A stretch of 64,000 nucleotides of DNA from Larkinella soli (GTDB lineage: Bacteria > Bacteroidota > Bacteroidia > Cytophagales > Spirosomataceae). Positions 33,606 through 41,551 of the stretch are shown one piece after another (position 1 is the first letter of the stretch; each line of letters opens with the position of its first letter). The position numbers and the translations under genes were made by a program. The notes beneath the pieces are model-generated. The model was not told where the DNA came from. It saw only the letters and a list, made by a program, of their open reading frames with translations, and made no database searches. The stretch covers positions 186,001 through 250,000 of the forward strand of contig NZ_QTJY01000002.1 in the NCBI RefSeq assembly GCF_003703975.1. The letters run 5' to 3'.

Positions 33606-34547
33606 ATGTCACAGAACCGACCTATAATCCTGATCGCCGATGAAATGCATCCCTCCCTGTTTACCATGCTCGACGGTGCAGGAGCCGCCTACCATTATGA
33701 CCCCCACATTTCCCGGCTGAATCTGGTCGGGCAGATCGCCGGATACGATGGCCTGATCATTCGGAGTAAAACCACCGTCGATGAGGAGATACTGGAAAAA
33801 GCCGGCCGCCTGCGGTTCATCGGGCGGGCCGGGGCCGGCCTCGACCTGATCGACCTCCAGGCCGCCGAACGCCGGGGCATCCGGGTGTTTCACGCGGGCG
33901 AAGGGAACCGCGACGCAGTGGCCGAACACACGGTCGGGATGCTGCTCGCCCTGCTGGCTCATATCGCCAAAGCCGACCGCGAGGTGCGACGGGGTATTTG
34001 GGACCGCGAAGGCAACCGGGGCCGCGAACTGGGCCGAATGACCGTGGGCATCATCGGCTACGGAAACAACGGCCGCGCCACCGCCCGTCGGCTCAGCGGC
34101 TTCGGCTGCCGGGTGCTGTGCTACGATAAATACCTGACGCAGTACGGCGGAGCCTACGCACAGGAAGCCGAGCCGGAACAGATCATGGAGGAAGCCGACG
34201 TGCTTAGCCTCCACATTCCCCTGACCGACGAAACCCGCCTGATGGTCGACGACGCCTGGATCGGCCGGGCCGGAAAGCCGTTCTATCTGATCAATATCGC
34301 CCGGGGCGAAATCGTGTCGCTGCCGGCGCTGGTCCGGGGTCTTCAGAGCGGCAAGGTGCTGGGGGCGGGCCTGGATGTGCTGGAAAACGAAAAACTGAAC
34401 AAACTGACGCCCGACCAGCAGGAGGCTTTCGATTACCTTCGGCATTCGGACCAGGTCATCCTGACGCCCCACGTGGCCGGCTGGACGCAGGAAAGTTACG
34501 TACGCATCAACGAGGTACTGGTCCGCCAGCTGAAAGAGGTCATATGA
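33606..34547 (+). CDS. D-isomer 2-hydroxyacid dehydrogenase (SerA-like, no ACT domain)
   Basis: A 313-residue NAD-dependent dehydrogenase. The NAD-binding motif is GIIGYGNNGRA, the catalytic Arg is in NIARGEIV, the Glu in GLDVLENEKL and the His in TPHVAGWTQESY. It resembles D-3-phosphoglycerate dehydrogenase but has no regulatory C-terminal ACT domain, so either serine synthesis or the reduction of another 2-oxo acid is possible. It overlaps the next gene by four bases (ATGA), so the two are translationally coupled. Confidence 0.8.
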   Translation: MSQNRPIILIADEMHPSLFTMLDGAGAAYHYDPHISRLNLVGQIAGYDGLIIRSKTTVDEEILEKAGRLRFIGRAGAGLDLIDLQAAERRGIRVFHAGEGNRDAVAEHTVGMLLALLAHIAKADREVRRGIWDREGNRGRELGRMTVGIIGYGNNGRATARRLSGFGCRVLCYDKYLTQYGGAYAQEAEPEQIMEEADVLSLHIPLTDETRLMVDDAWIGRAGKPFYLINIARGEIVSLPALVRGLQSGKVLGAGLDVLENEKLNKLTPDQQEAFDYLRHSDQVILTPHVAGWTQESYVRINEVLVRQLKEVI

Positions 34548-35365
34548 AGATTCTGATGTTTCTGCTGCTGCCCCTGCTGGCCTCCGCCCAGCCGCTGACC
34601 GAATCGCTGAACGCATACCTGCAAAAGCTGCCGCCGACGGTGCGGGTCAGTCTGGCGGTGGAATCGCTGTCCGACAGCACGGTGGGCTATTTTCATCAGG
34701 CAGACGAAGCGGTTCCTTCGGCCAGCGTCATCAAAATTCCGATTCTGATCGAGGCCATGGAGTGGGTGAAGGCCGGCCGCATCAACCCCGACGAAAACCA
34801 TATTCTGCTGGATTCCGAAAAAACCGGAGGCTCGGGCATTCTGGCCACCTACCCCCACCGCACCCGGGTCTCCTACCGTGACGTCATGACCCTGATGATG
34901 ACCCACAGCGACAATACCGCCACCAACCTGCTGATCGCGGAAATCGGTATGGAAGCCGTCAACGCCCGGATGCGGCAGCTGGGCCTGACCCAAAGCCGCC
35001 TGAACCGGGTCATGATGGATACGCTGGCGGCCCGTCAGGGACGGGAAAACCGGGTTTCCTGCCGGGAGATGAATCTGCTGCTGAAAAAAATCTACCGCCG
35101 TCAGGTCGCCACGCCGGCCCTCTGCGACGAAATGCTCGACATCCTGAAACGCAACGAAGACACCCTGACCATCCGGCGGTTCCTGCCCCGCTCGACGGTG
35201 ATCGCCCACAAGACCGGCGGTCTTGCCTACGTCCGGGGGGATGCCGGGATCGTCTTCGCTCCCAGGCCGTTTCTGTTCACGGCCTTCGTCCAGGGAACCA
35301 ACACCGGCGATGCGGAACGGATCATCGGTGAGCTGGCCGCCCTGTGTTTCAAACAGTTCCAATAA
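34544..35365 (+). CDS. class A beta-lactamase-like serine hydrolase lacking the Omega-loop Glu
   Basis: A 273-residue exported protein (signal peptide MKILMFLLLPLLASAQ). Penicillin-recognising motifs are present: Ser61-Val-Ile-Lys64 (SxxK), Ser122-Asp-Asn124 (SDN) and Lys223-Thr-Gly225 (KTG). In class A enzymes an Omega loop RxxRWEPELN supplies the deacylating Glu166 and Asn170. The aligned segment here reads RLNRVMMDTL (residues 152-161), with Met157 and Leu161 in those places. The protein may therefore acylate but not turn over beta-lactams, suggesting a peptidase or other hydrolase role. It lies in an operon with a 2-hydroxyacid dehydrogenase and a glycosylase. Confidence 0.75.
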   Translation: MKILMFLLLPLLASAQPLTESLNAYLQKLPPTVRVSLAVESLSDSTVGYFHQADEAVPSASVIKIPILIEAMEWVKAGRINPDENHILLDSEKTGGSGILATYPHRTRVSYRDVMTLMMTHSDNTATNLLIAEIGMEAVNARMRQLGLTQSRLNRVMMDTLAARQGRENRVSCREMNLLLKKIYRRQVATPALCDEMLDILKRNEDTLTIRRFLPRSTVIAHKTGGLAYVRGDAGIVFAPRPFLFTAFVQGTNTGDAERIIGELAALCFKQFQ

Positions 35366-35366
35366 G

Positions 35367-36041
35367 ATGAAAACCTTCGCGGAGCAGGCCATCGACTATT
35401 ACGTCCATCTGAGCGAACCGGCCCGTCTGCCGCCGGGGGTCGGGGTAATGAATCCGTACCGGCAGCCGGAGGTACAGACCATCGTCCGGCAGTTTTTCGG
35501 AACCTACTTCCACGACGACCGGCCCCGGGTGTTCGTGCTGGGCATCAATCCCGGCCGGTTCGGGGCGGGCGTGACCGGCATTTCGTTCACTACCCCCCAG
35601 AACCTGAAGCGGTATTGCGGCATCGACAACGACCTGCCGCCTACCCCGGAACTGTCGAGCCGGTTCATTTACCGGATGATCGAGGCTCTGGGTGGGGCGA
35701 AGGCGTTTTACGGACGGTTTTTTCTGACCTCCCTGTTCCCGCTGGCGCTGGTGAAAGACGGCAAAAACTACAACTTCTACGACGACCGGGCCACGACCGA
35801 AGCTCTCTGGCCCACCATCACCGAAACTGTCCGCCGGCAGCTCGACTTCGGCAGCGACCGCCGGGTGGCCGTCTGTCTCGGCCGCAAAAACGAAACCTAT
35901 CTCAAACGGCTGAACGACCAGCAGGGCTTCTTCGACCGGATCGAAACGCTGGACCATCCCCGGTATATCCTTCAATATAAAAGCCGCGAGGCCGACACCT
36001 ACCTGGAGAAATACATCCGGACGCTGAGCGACTGGTTATAA
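35367..36041 (+). CDS. SMUG2-type uracil-DNA glycosylase family protein (DUF4918)
   Basis: The start at 35367 (MKTFAEQAIDYYV) follows the previous gene by one base. The 224-residue protein fits the uracil-DNA glycosylase superfamily in its SMUG2/DUF4918 form: FVLGINPGRFGAGVTGISFT carries the water-activating and base-pocket motif, and DHPRYILQY near the C terminus supplies the His-Pro loop that inserts into DNA. It would excise uracil or oxidised uracil. It is the last gene of the unit 33606-36041. Confidence 0.75.
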   Translation: MKTFAEQAIDYYVHLSEPARLPPGVGVMNPYRQPEVQTIVRQFFGTYFHDDRPRVFVLGINPGRFGAGVTGISFTTPQNLKRYCGIDNDLPPTPELSSRFIYRMIEALGGAKAFYGRFFLTSLFPLALVKDGKNYNFYDDRATTEALWPTITETVRRQLDFGSDRRVAVCLGRKNETYLKRLNDQQGFFDRIETLDHPRYILQYKSREADTYLEKYIRTLSDWL

Positions 36042-36061
36042 GGCACATTCCCAAAAAACGG

Positions 36062-36088
36062 AAAGCCCGCCGGATGGGCGGGCTTTGC
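36062..36088 (+). terminator. intrinsic terminator
   Basis: A 10-bp stem, AAAGCCCGCC (36062-36071) with GGCGGGCTTT (36077-36086). The T tract is short. It ends the 33606-36041 operon. Confidence 0.7.
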
Positions 36089-36106
36089 TATGGTGGAGAC
36101 AGGAGA

Positions 36107-36664
36107 TTAAGCCTTCTTGAATTCGATCGTGATCGTATCGTCTTTGCCGTCGCCGTCGATGTCGTCCATCGGAGAAGACCATTTCATGGTGCTTCCGGAG
36201 AATTCGGCATCATACACCGTCGAGGTGCCGTCGCCGTCGGTGATCGTTACCTTGTTGCCTTCGACTTTCCATTTGGAGTTGTTTCCGGCCGGGTTGTAAT
36301 CATCGACATCCGCCGATTGGCATTTTGGAGAATCGACCCCGGTGACGGTACCGTTGCCGTTGAAGATAATTTTGATGTCGGTCAGACAGGCAATCATTTT
36401 GGTCCCTTCACCGCCCGGAATGGCCTGGAACAGGACAAACAGGTCGCTGGTTTTGGTCCCGTTGCCGAGGTCGATCGGCGTGCTGGTTTTCATGCCTGAA
36501 ATTTTCCAGCTTCCTTCAATGGCGCTGGGTTTAACATCCGGATCGCCGTCGCCGTCGCTGTCTTTCTTACAGCCGGTAAACCATACCGACAGAGCCATCA
36601 GCATCACCAGGGTCCAGCTAAAACGGAATTGCACTACGTTCATCAGTACTGATTTTGTTTTCAT
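36107..36664 (-). CDS. lipocalin-like lipoprotein
   Basis: A 185-residue lipoprotein: signal peptide FSWTLVMLMALSVWFTGC with a lipobox Cys, then an acidic Asp-rich linker (KKDSDGDGDPDVKP) and a small beta-barrel that resembles a Bacteroidota lipocalin-like domain (IEGSWKISGM, WKVEGNKVTITDGDG). The Asp-rich segments DSDGDGDPD and DDIDGDGKDD look like calcium-binding loops. Function is unknown. It is read from its own promoter. Confidence 0.65.
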   Translation of the reverse strand: MKTKSVLMNVVQFRFSWTLVMLMALSVWFTGCKKDSDGDGDPDVKPSAIEGSWKISGMKTSTPIDLGNGTKTSDLFVLFQAIPGGEGTKMIACLTDIKIIFNGNGTVTGVDSPKCQSADVDDYNPAGNNSKWKVEGNKVTITDGDGTSTVYDAEFSGSTMKWSSPMDDIDGDGKDDTITIEFKKA

Positions 36665-36856
36665 TGTTGTTTACAGATTGAAGAGGTTTTTTTTTGATTT
36701 CGACTGCAAAGATGATCAGGGGGTAATTAATTAATGCAAGGTCCTTGAGCGAACGGTCGGCGGTTTGAGCAAACGGTAACTTCCTTTCCCTTAACTTGCC
36801 GCTCGTATCGGAAAACATTTACTCCGTGTAGCCCTGAGAAAGTCCATGTAACTCTG

Positions 36857-36888
36857 TTTTTTCTCCATGCTGCCGAAATATAATTTTG
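36857..36888 (+). promoter_or_regulatory. candidate promoter for the YbjQ-like gene
   Basis: TTTT (36857-36860), 20 bases, then TAATTTTG (36881-36888), the latter an exact TAnnTTTG, 45 bases before the start at 36933. The remaining bases 36665-36932 hold no gene. Confidence 0.45.
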
Positions 36889-36932
36889 AAGTATTCAAAT
36901 CAAACGAAAACTGAGGTACCCAGACATCTCCT

Positions 36933-37253
36933 ATGCTGATAACGACTACCCCCAACATTGAAGGCAAACAGATCGTACAGTACATTGGCCTCGCCAACGG
37001 AGAAGCCATCATCGGCTCCAATCTGATCAAGGACTTCTTCGCTACCGTGCGCGACGTAGTGGGCGGGCGGTCGGCCGCGTATGAACAGGCCCTGCGGGAA
37101 GCGAAAAGTATTGCGCTCAAGGAAATGACCGAACAGGCCATGCGTCTGGGGGCCAATGCCATCATCGGCGTGGATCTCGACTACCAGACCATCGGAGGAA
37201 ACGGCGGTCTGCTGATGGTCAGCGCCAACGGGACGGCGGTGATCGTTGAATGA
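36933..37253 (+). CDS. YbjQ/UPF0145 family protein
   Basis: A 106-residue protein matching the heavy-metal-binding YbjQ family: TTPNIEGKQIVQYIGLANGEAIIGSNLIKDFFATVRDVVGGRSAAYEQALREAKSIALKEM and LGANAIIGVDLDYQ are the signature blocks. It forms a pentameric ring in structures of the family; the physiological role is unknown. It is a single-gene unit with its own promoter and terminator. Confidence 0.9.
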   Translation: MLITTTPNIEGKQIVQYIGLANGEAIIGSNLIKDFFATVRDVVGGRSAAYEQALREAKSIALKEMTEQAMRLGANAIIGVDLDYQTIGGNGGLLMVSANGTAVIVE

Positions 37254-37288
37254 AAAAAGGGGATGAGAGCGATCTCATCCCCTTTTTT
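37253..37288. terminator. bidirectional intrinsic terminator
   Basis: A 10-bp stem, GGGGATGAGA (37259-37268) with TCTCATCCCC (37273-37282), flanked by A6 and T6, so it works in both directions between two convergent genes. Confidence 0.9.
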
Positions 37289-37302
37289 CATATGGATCTA
37301 TC

Positions 37303-38313
37303 TTATTTTCCCAGGGGAATGATGTAGCCCACCGAGACCGTTCCGATCATCGGATTGACGTAATCGGCCGGCGTTTTCTCTGCGTTCGTTCCCAGACCGT
37401 AGTTAAACCGGCCTTCGATCAGCAGGGAGCCGGGTCCGAGGGGCAGGGAAGCTCCGATTCCGCCCGTGGCGCCGTATTCCAGCCGCCCGTCGACGTTCTT
37501 ATAATCATCCTTTTCGGTCTGGCTCTCCCCGGCATACTTCATCTTCAGCTGCCCGTTCAGCCCGTAGCTGATATACGGCCCGGCGTTGACGAAAACCCTG
37601 GCTTTCCGCCCGAACGACAGCTTCAGCAGCAGCGGCACTTCCACCGCGTTGGCATCCATCTGCAATTCAAACTTTTCGCCCTGCACACTGGCCGCATATT
37701 TGACCGTCCGGCGCGTATACAGAATCTCCGGCTGAACCGAGAAGACCGAGCTGAAACCGTAGTTCACAATAACGCCCGCCGTGAAACCGGGGACCGTTTC
37801 TTCCTTCAGATCAACTTCTTCAAAGCTGGCGACCGACTCATTCAGGATCAGGTTGGCACCGCCCCGCAGACCGACGGAAAGGCCCTTGCCGGATGCCGAG
37901 CCGGAGGCTGCCGGACGAGTCGGTTTCTCGGGACGTGCCGGTTTCTCGGCCCGGGCCGTCGCGTTCTTTTTGCCGGCCGCCGGTTTGGTGGTGGTCGTCG
38001 CGGAGGTCGTGGGGGCTTCAGCGGCCGGGGTCGTGGTCTGCTGGGCTACGACGGTTTCGGTAGCGGGAGCAGCCGCCGGTGTTGGGGCCGGAGTGGCGGC
38101 CGCTACGGTCGGTTTCGCAACCGGTTTTTTGGCCGCCGTGACGGGCTTTTTGGCCGCGGTCGTCGCCGGTTTCGGTTTGGCGGCCGTTGTGGTTGCGGTA
38201 GTTTTGGCGGTAGTGGTAGCCGGTTTGGCCGGGGCGGTTTTCGGTTTCGTGGTCTGAGCCTGAACGGTCAGCCCGGCGGCCACCAGACAGAGGGTGAAAA
38301 AGGTAGATTTCAT
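37303..38313 (-). CDS. outer-membrane beta-barrel protein with an Ala/Thr/Pro/Lys-rich linker
   Basis: The start at 38313 (MKSTFFTLCLVAAGLTVQAQ) gives a clean signal peptide, 336 aa. Residues about 20-140 are low complexity, rich in Ala, Thr, Pro and Lys (repeated TTTAKTT, AAKKPV and PAPTPAA units). The C-terminal part from about 150 is an outer-membrane beta-barrel (SVGLRGGANLILNESV, GVIVNYGFSSVFSVQPEILYTRR, MIGTVSVGYIIPLGK) of the PorT/OmpW-like kind found in Bacteroidota. The linker could span the periplasm or bind peptidoglycan. A clear Bacteroidota-type promoter lies upstream. Confidence 0.75.
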   Translation of the reverse strand: MKSTFFTLCLVAAGLTVQAQTTKPKTAPAKPATTTAKTTATTTAAKPKPATTAAKKPVTAAKKPVAKPTVAAATPAPTPAAAPATETVVAQQTTTPAAEAPTTSATTTTKPAAGKKNATARAEKPARPEKPTRPAASGSASGKGLSVGLRGGANLILNESVASFEEVDLKEETVPGFTAGVIVNYGFSSVFSVQPEILYTRRTVKYAASVQGEKFELQMDANAVEVPLLLKLSFGRKARVFVNAGPYISYGLNGQLKMKYAGESQTEKDDYKNVDGRLEYGATGGIGASLPLGPGSLLIEGRFNYGLGTNAEKTPADYVNPMIGTVSVGYIIPLGK

Positions 38314-38352
38314 CGCTTGTTCCAATTAGTATTTGTTGTTTTACTGTTGCCG

Positions 38353-38383
38353 CAAAATTAGAGCGCGGCAGCATCCGGCCCAA
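38353..38383 (-). promoter_or_regulatory. promoter of the barrel-protein gene
   Basis: On the minus strand TTG (38383-38381), 20 bases, then TAATTTTG (38360-38353), matching the TTTG/TAnnTTTG consensus, about 40 bases before the start codon. Confidence 0.5.
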
Positions 38384-38515
38384 GCGCGAAACTACGTGAT
38401 TTGGATCGGGTAGTTTCCCGTATTATTCCATAAAGAAGGCCCTTCAACATTCATTATTCCATATTCATTATTCGATATTCACTATTTCAACACGCCATCC
38501 GCCAAAAACGAAAAA

Positions 38516-38602
38516 TTCGTTATTCCGTATTCATCATCCGATCTTCGACATTCTCCACAGTCGGAAAAATCGAAAAATGAATGATGAATACGGAATAACG
38601 AA
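38516..38602. repeat. perfect 22-bp inverted repeat, intergenic
   Basis: In the 327-base gap 38314-38640, bases 38516-38537 and 38581-38602 are perfect reverse complements of 22 bases with a 43-base loop (key core TATTCCGTATTCATC). The AT-rich stretch before it (38440-38500) has further related TTCATTATTC units. It could be a nonautonomous element or a regulatory hairpin. I see no gene in the gap. Confidence 0.75.
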
Positions 38603-38640
38603 CTTTGAAGGGGCCTCCCGAAAGTTGAGGATGCGGAGAA

Positions 38641-40170
38641 TCAGAAACGATCCTCGTCGTCATCGTCTTCCTCCCCGAAGCGGTTGCCGGGGCTGAACAT
38701 GCTGCCGAGCAGGTCCTTGAACTGCTGGCCGGTATCCAGGGCTTTTTTACCGACGAGCGAATGTTCGGCCAGGCCGTGCAGGGCGAATTCCATCATGAAG
38801 AGTTTCTCCTGGCGGCTTAGTCTCGGGTGCAGTGAATCGACCAGATCATCCAGGCCGTCGATGGACCGCAGGCGATTTTCGTATTCCCGGGTCGGCAGGT
38901 CGTTCAGGAATTCCATGATGTTGCCGTCGCCGAACCAGTCCGTCACTTTTTTATAAGGGTTTCCGCCTTTCTGCTTCTTGGCCTTCTCCGGGTTGGGGAA
39001 GTAGTTGAGAAACTGAGTCCGGATGGCTTTCCCGATCAGGTTCTGCGCCACGATGACCGGCCCTTCCACTTCGCCTTCATAGACCAGCTCCACCTTTCCG
39101 CAGATGGCCGGCACGACCCCGTAGAGGTCCGTGATGCGCACGTAGGTTTCGCGCTCGGCATTCAGGAGCGCCCGGCGTTCGGCCGCGGACAGCAGGTTTT
39201 CGTAGGCCGAGATGGTCAGACGGGCCGACACCCCGCTCTTGGAATCGACATATTCACTCTCGCGGGCTTCAAGGGCCACCTGTTCGATGAGGTCGGCGAT
39301 GAGGTCGTTGGTCTTCACCAGTCCTTTCTGTTCGGTCTTGATGATGGCCTCTTGCTGGGTGATCTTCTTGCCGATTTCGAGCGACTTCGGATAGTGCGTC
39401 ACGATCTGGCTGTCGATCCGGTCTTTCAGCGGGGTCACGATGCTGCCCCGGTTCGTATAATCTTCCGGGTTGGCCGTAAATACGAACTGGATGTCGAGCG
39501 GCAGGCGGAGCTTGAAGCCCCGGATCTGAATGTCGCCTTCCTGCAGGATGTTGAACAGCGACACCTGAATCCGGGCCTGTAAATCCGGCAGTTCGTTGAT
39601 GACGAAAATACACCGGTGCGACCGCGGAATCAGGCCGAAGTGAATGGTCCGTTCGTCGGAATAGGGCAGTTTCAGCGTGGCGGCCTTGATGGGGTCCACG
39701 TCGCCGATGAGGTCGGCCACCGAGACGTCAGGGGTGGCCAGTTTTTCGGTATAGCGGTCGTCGCGGTGCATCCAGGCGACGGGCGTGTCGTCGCCCTTTT
39801 CGGCGATCTGGTCATGGGCGTAGCGCGACAGCGGCTGCATGGGGTCGTCGTTCAGTTCGGACCCGGCCACGACCGGAATGTATTCGTCCAGCAGGTTGAT
39901 CATCAGGCGGGCAATCCGGGTTTTGGCCTGCCCGCGCAGACCCAGCAGGTTTATGTGGTGCATGGAAAGGATGGCCCGTTCCACGTCCGGAATGACGGTA
40001 TCTTCATACCCCCAGATACCCGGAAACACCACTTCCTTCTCCCGGATCTTTTCGATCAGGTTTTCGCGAAGCTCCTGTTTGATGGTCCGGGGGCGGTACC
40101 CGGCGGCTTTCAGTTCGCCGAGGGTTTTGATTTTCAGCAACTCCTTACTCTTCAGGGATGAATAGCTCAT
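38641..40170 (-). CDS. MoxR/magnesium-chelatase-type AAA+ ATPase
   Basis: A 509-residue AAA+ protein of the ChlI/MoxR group. The nucleotide-binding loop is LLGLRGQAKTR (the MoxR-like GxxGxAKT form of Walker A), the Walker B-like strand is CIFVINELPDLQ, the arginine finger region is in VTPLKDRIDSQIV, and it ends in an acidic tail EEDDDDEDRF. It works with the VWA protein encoded just upstream on the same strand (33-base gap), the usual MoxR-VWA pairing thought to remodel or metal-load a target. The target is unknown. Confidence 0.8.
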   Translation of the reverse strand: MSYSSLKSKELLKIKTLGELKAAGYRPRTIKQELRENLIEKIREKEVVFPGIWGYEDTVIPDVERAILSMHHINLLGLRGQAKTRIARLMINLLDEYIPVVAGSELNDDPMQPLSRYAHDQIAEKGDDTPVAWMHRDDRYTEKLATPDVSVADLIGDVDPIKAATLKLPYSDERTIHFGLIPRSHRCIFVINELPDLQARIQVSLFNILQEGDIQIRGFKLRLPLDIQFVFTANPEDYTNRGSIVTPLKDRIDSQIVTHYPKSLEIGKKITQQEAIIKTEQKGLVKTNDLIADLIEQVALEARESEYVDSKSGVSARLTISAYENLLSAAERRALLNAERETYVRITDLYGVVPAICGKVELVYEGEVEGPVIVAQNLIGKAIRTQFLNYFPNPEKAKKQKGGNPYKKVTDWFGDGNIMEFLNDLPTREYENRLRSIDGLDDLVDSLHPRLSRQEKLFMMEFALHGLAEHSLVGKKALDTGQQFKDLLGSMFSPGNRFGEEDDDDEDRF

Positions 40171-40203
40171 GAAATGAATTACTTGCGTAGGTAATGGTAG
40201 TAG

Positions 40204-41307
40204 TTATTTAATATTCTTCCGGCGGTTGCGCTGGAAGTCCTCGAACATCATATTGCCCAGCCCCTGCAGGCTGCTGTAATAGGCCCGCCCGTTGTTCACC
40301 TTGGTAAACTCGTGCACGAACTGCTTCAGGTAGGGGTCGGTGGCGATCATGAAGGTCGTAATGGGAATGTCGAGACGACGGCACTGGGCCGCCAGCGTCA
40401 GCGTTTTGGAGACGATTTTCCGATCCAGCCCGAAGCTGTTTTTGTAATACCGGATGCCTTCTTTCAGACAGGTCGGCTTTCCGTCGGTGATCATGAAAAT
40501 CTGCTTGTTCTTGTTCTTCCGACGGCGCAGCAGGTCCATCGCCAGTTCCAGCCCGGCCACGGTATTGGTATGGTACGGCCCGACCTCCAGATACGGCAGG
40601 TCCTTCACCTGAATCTGCCAGGCGTCGTTTCCGAATACGATGATGTCGAGGGTATCTTTCGGGTATTTCTGCTTGACGAGTTCGACCAGGGCCATCGCCA
40701 CCTTTTTGGCGGGCGTAATGCGGTCTTCTCCGTACAAGATCATGGAGTGGCTGACGTCGATCATCAGCACCGTGGAGGTCTGGGTTTTCTGTTCCTTTTC
40801 GACCACCTCCAGATCGCGCTCCATGAGCGTAAACTCCTCTACTCCGCTGTTGATCTGGGCGTTACGGATCGACTCGGTCATCGAAATCTGTTCGAGGGTG
40901 TCGCCGAACTGGAAATCGCGCAGGTCGCTGGAGAGTTCGTCTCCGGCGCCTGAATACGGCGTGTGGTGATTCCCGCCGGATTTGGACCGCTTCAGTTTTC
41001 CGAATATCTCCTCCAGGGCCGACCGCCGGATGGTCTGTTCACTTTTGGCCGTCATCGCGAGCGTTCCCTCTTCGTTCTGCTCGGTCAGATAGCCCTTTTC
41101 TTTCATCTCATCGACAAAATTGCCGATGCCGTACTTGTCGTCGGTGAGGCCGTAGCGCCGGTCGAGTTCATTGAGGTAGGCCAGCGCCTGCTCGACATTG
41201 CCGGACGTCATCAGCAGCAATTGCTGGAAGATATTCAGCAGCTGATCAAATTTTCCGCCCTCTTTCTGCTCGGGCGGGATATATTCGGAAAATTCAAATC
41301 CTTTCAT
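40204..41307 (-). CDS. VWA-domain protein, partner of the MoxR-like ATPase
   Basis: A 367-residue protein whose C-terminal half is a von Willebrand A domain with a MIDAS site: the DxSxS of TVLMIDVSHSMILYGEDR and the later FMITDGKPT. The N-terminal part carries helical segments and a highly charged linker. In magnesium-chelatase-like systems the VWA subunit bridges the ATPase ring and the substrate. It is the upstream member of a two-gene operon with 38641-40170. Confidence 0.85.
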   Translation of the reverse strand: MKGFEFSEYIPPEQKEGGKFDQLLNIFQQLLLMTSGNVEQALAYLNELDRRYGLTDDKYGIGNFVDEMKEKGYLTEQNEEGTLAMTAKSEQTIRRSALEEIFGKLKRSKSGGNHHTPYSGAGDELSSDLRDFQFGDTLEQISMTESIRNAQINSGVEEFTLMERDLEVVEKEQKTQTSTVLMIDVSHSMILYGEDRITPAKKVAMALVELVKQKYPKDTLDIIVFGNDAWQIQVKDLPYLEVGPYHTNTVAGLELAMDLLRRRKNKNKQIFMITDGKPTCLKEGIRYYKNSFGLDRKIVSKTLTLAAQCRRLDIPITTFMIATDPYLKQFVHEFTKVNNGRAYYSSLQGLGNMMFEDFQRNRRKNIK

Positions 41308-41453
41308 ACGATGGCGGTCCGTGACTGGTGGTCAGTTGTTGGGAAAACAGCAGGTTCAGCGTATTTGTTCGGCCCGGCGGGTGGAACGGCAATGAATCGG
41401 CTTATTAAATTTATAAAATAAAAATCATTCCTCCACCCCGCCTGCATTTTCCC

Positions 41454-41526
41454 TATATTTGCGGTTCCTCACCCTTCATCCAACAACGACAGAAATAGTT
41501 GATTGACAAAACTTCTTTGTTTTGTC
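41454..41526 (+). promoter_or_regulatory. candidate thrA promoter with an inverted-repeat operator
   Basis: TATATTTG (41454-41461) matches TAnnTTTG without a clear -33 box. Forty-three bases later GACAAAAC-TTCTTT-GTTTTGTC (41505-41526) is an 8-bp perfect inverted repeat 26 bases before the thrA start, a candidate operator or RNA hairpin. Confidence 0.4.
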
Positions 41527-41551
41527 CGAGTGAAATCAGAATTCCCACTGT

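Noticed and set aside
34544-35365. A true class A beta-lactamase resistance gene
   Set aside because: The Omega-loop Glu and Asn are absent, so turnover of beta-lactams would be poor. The protein is annotated as a serine hydrolase.
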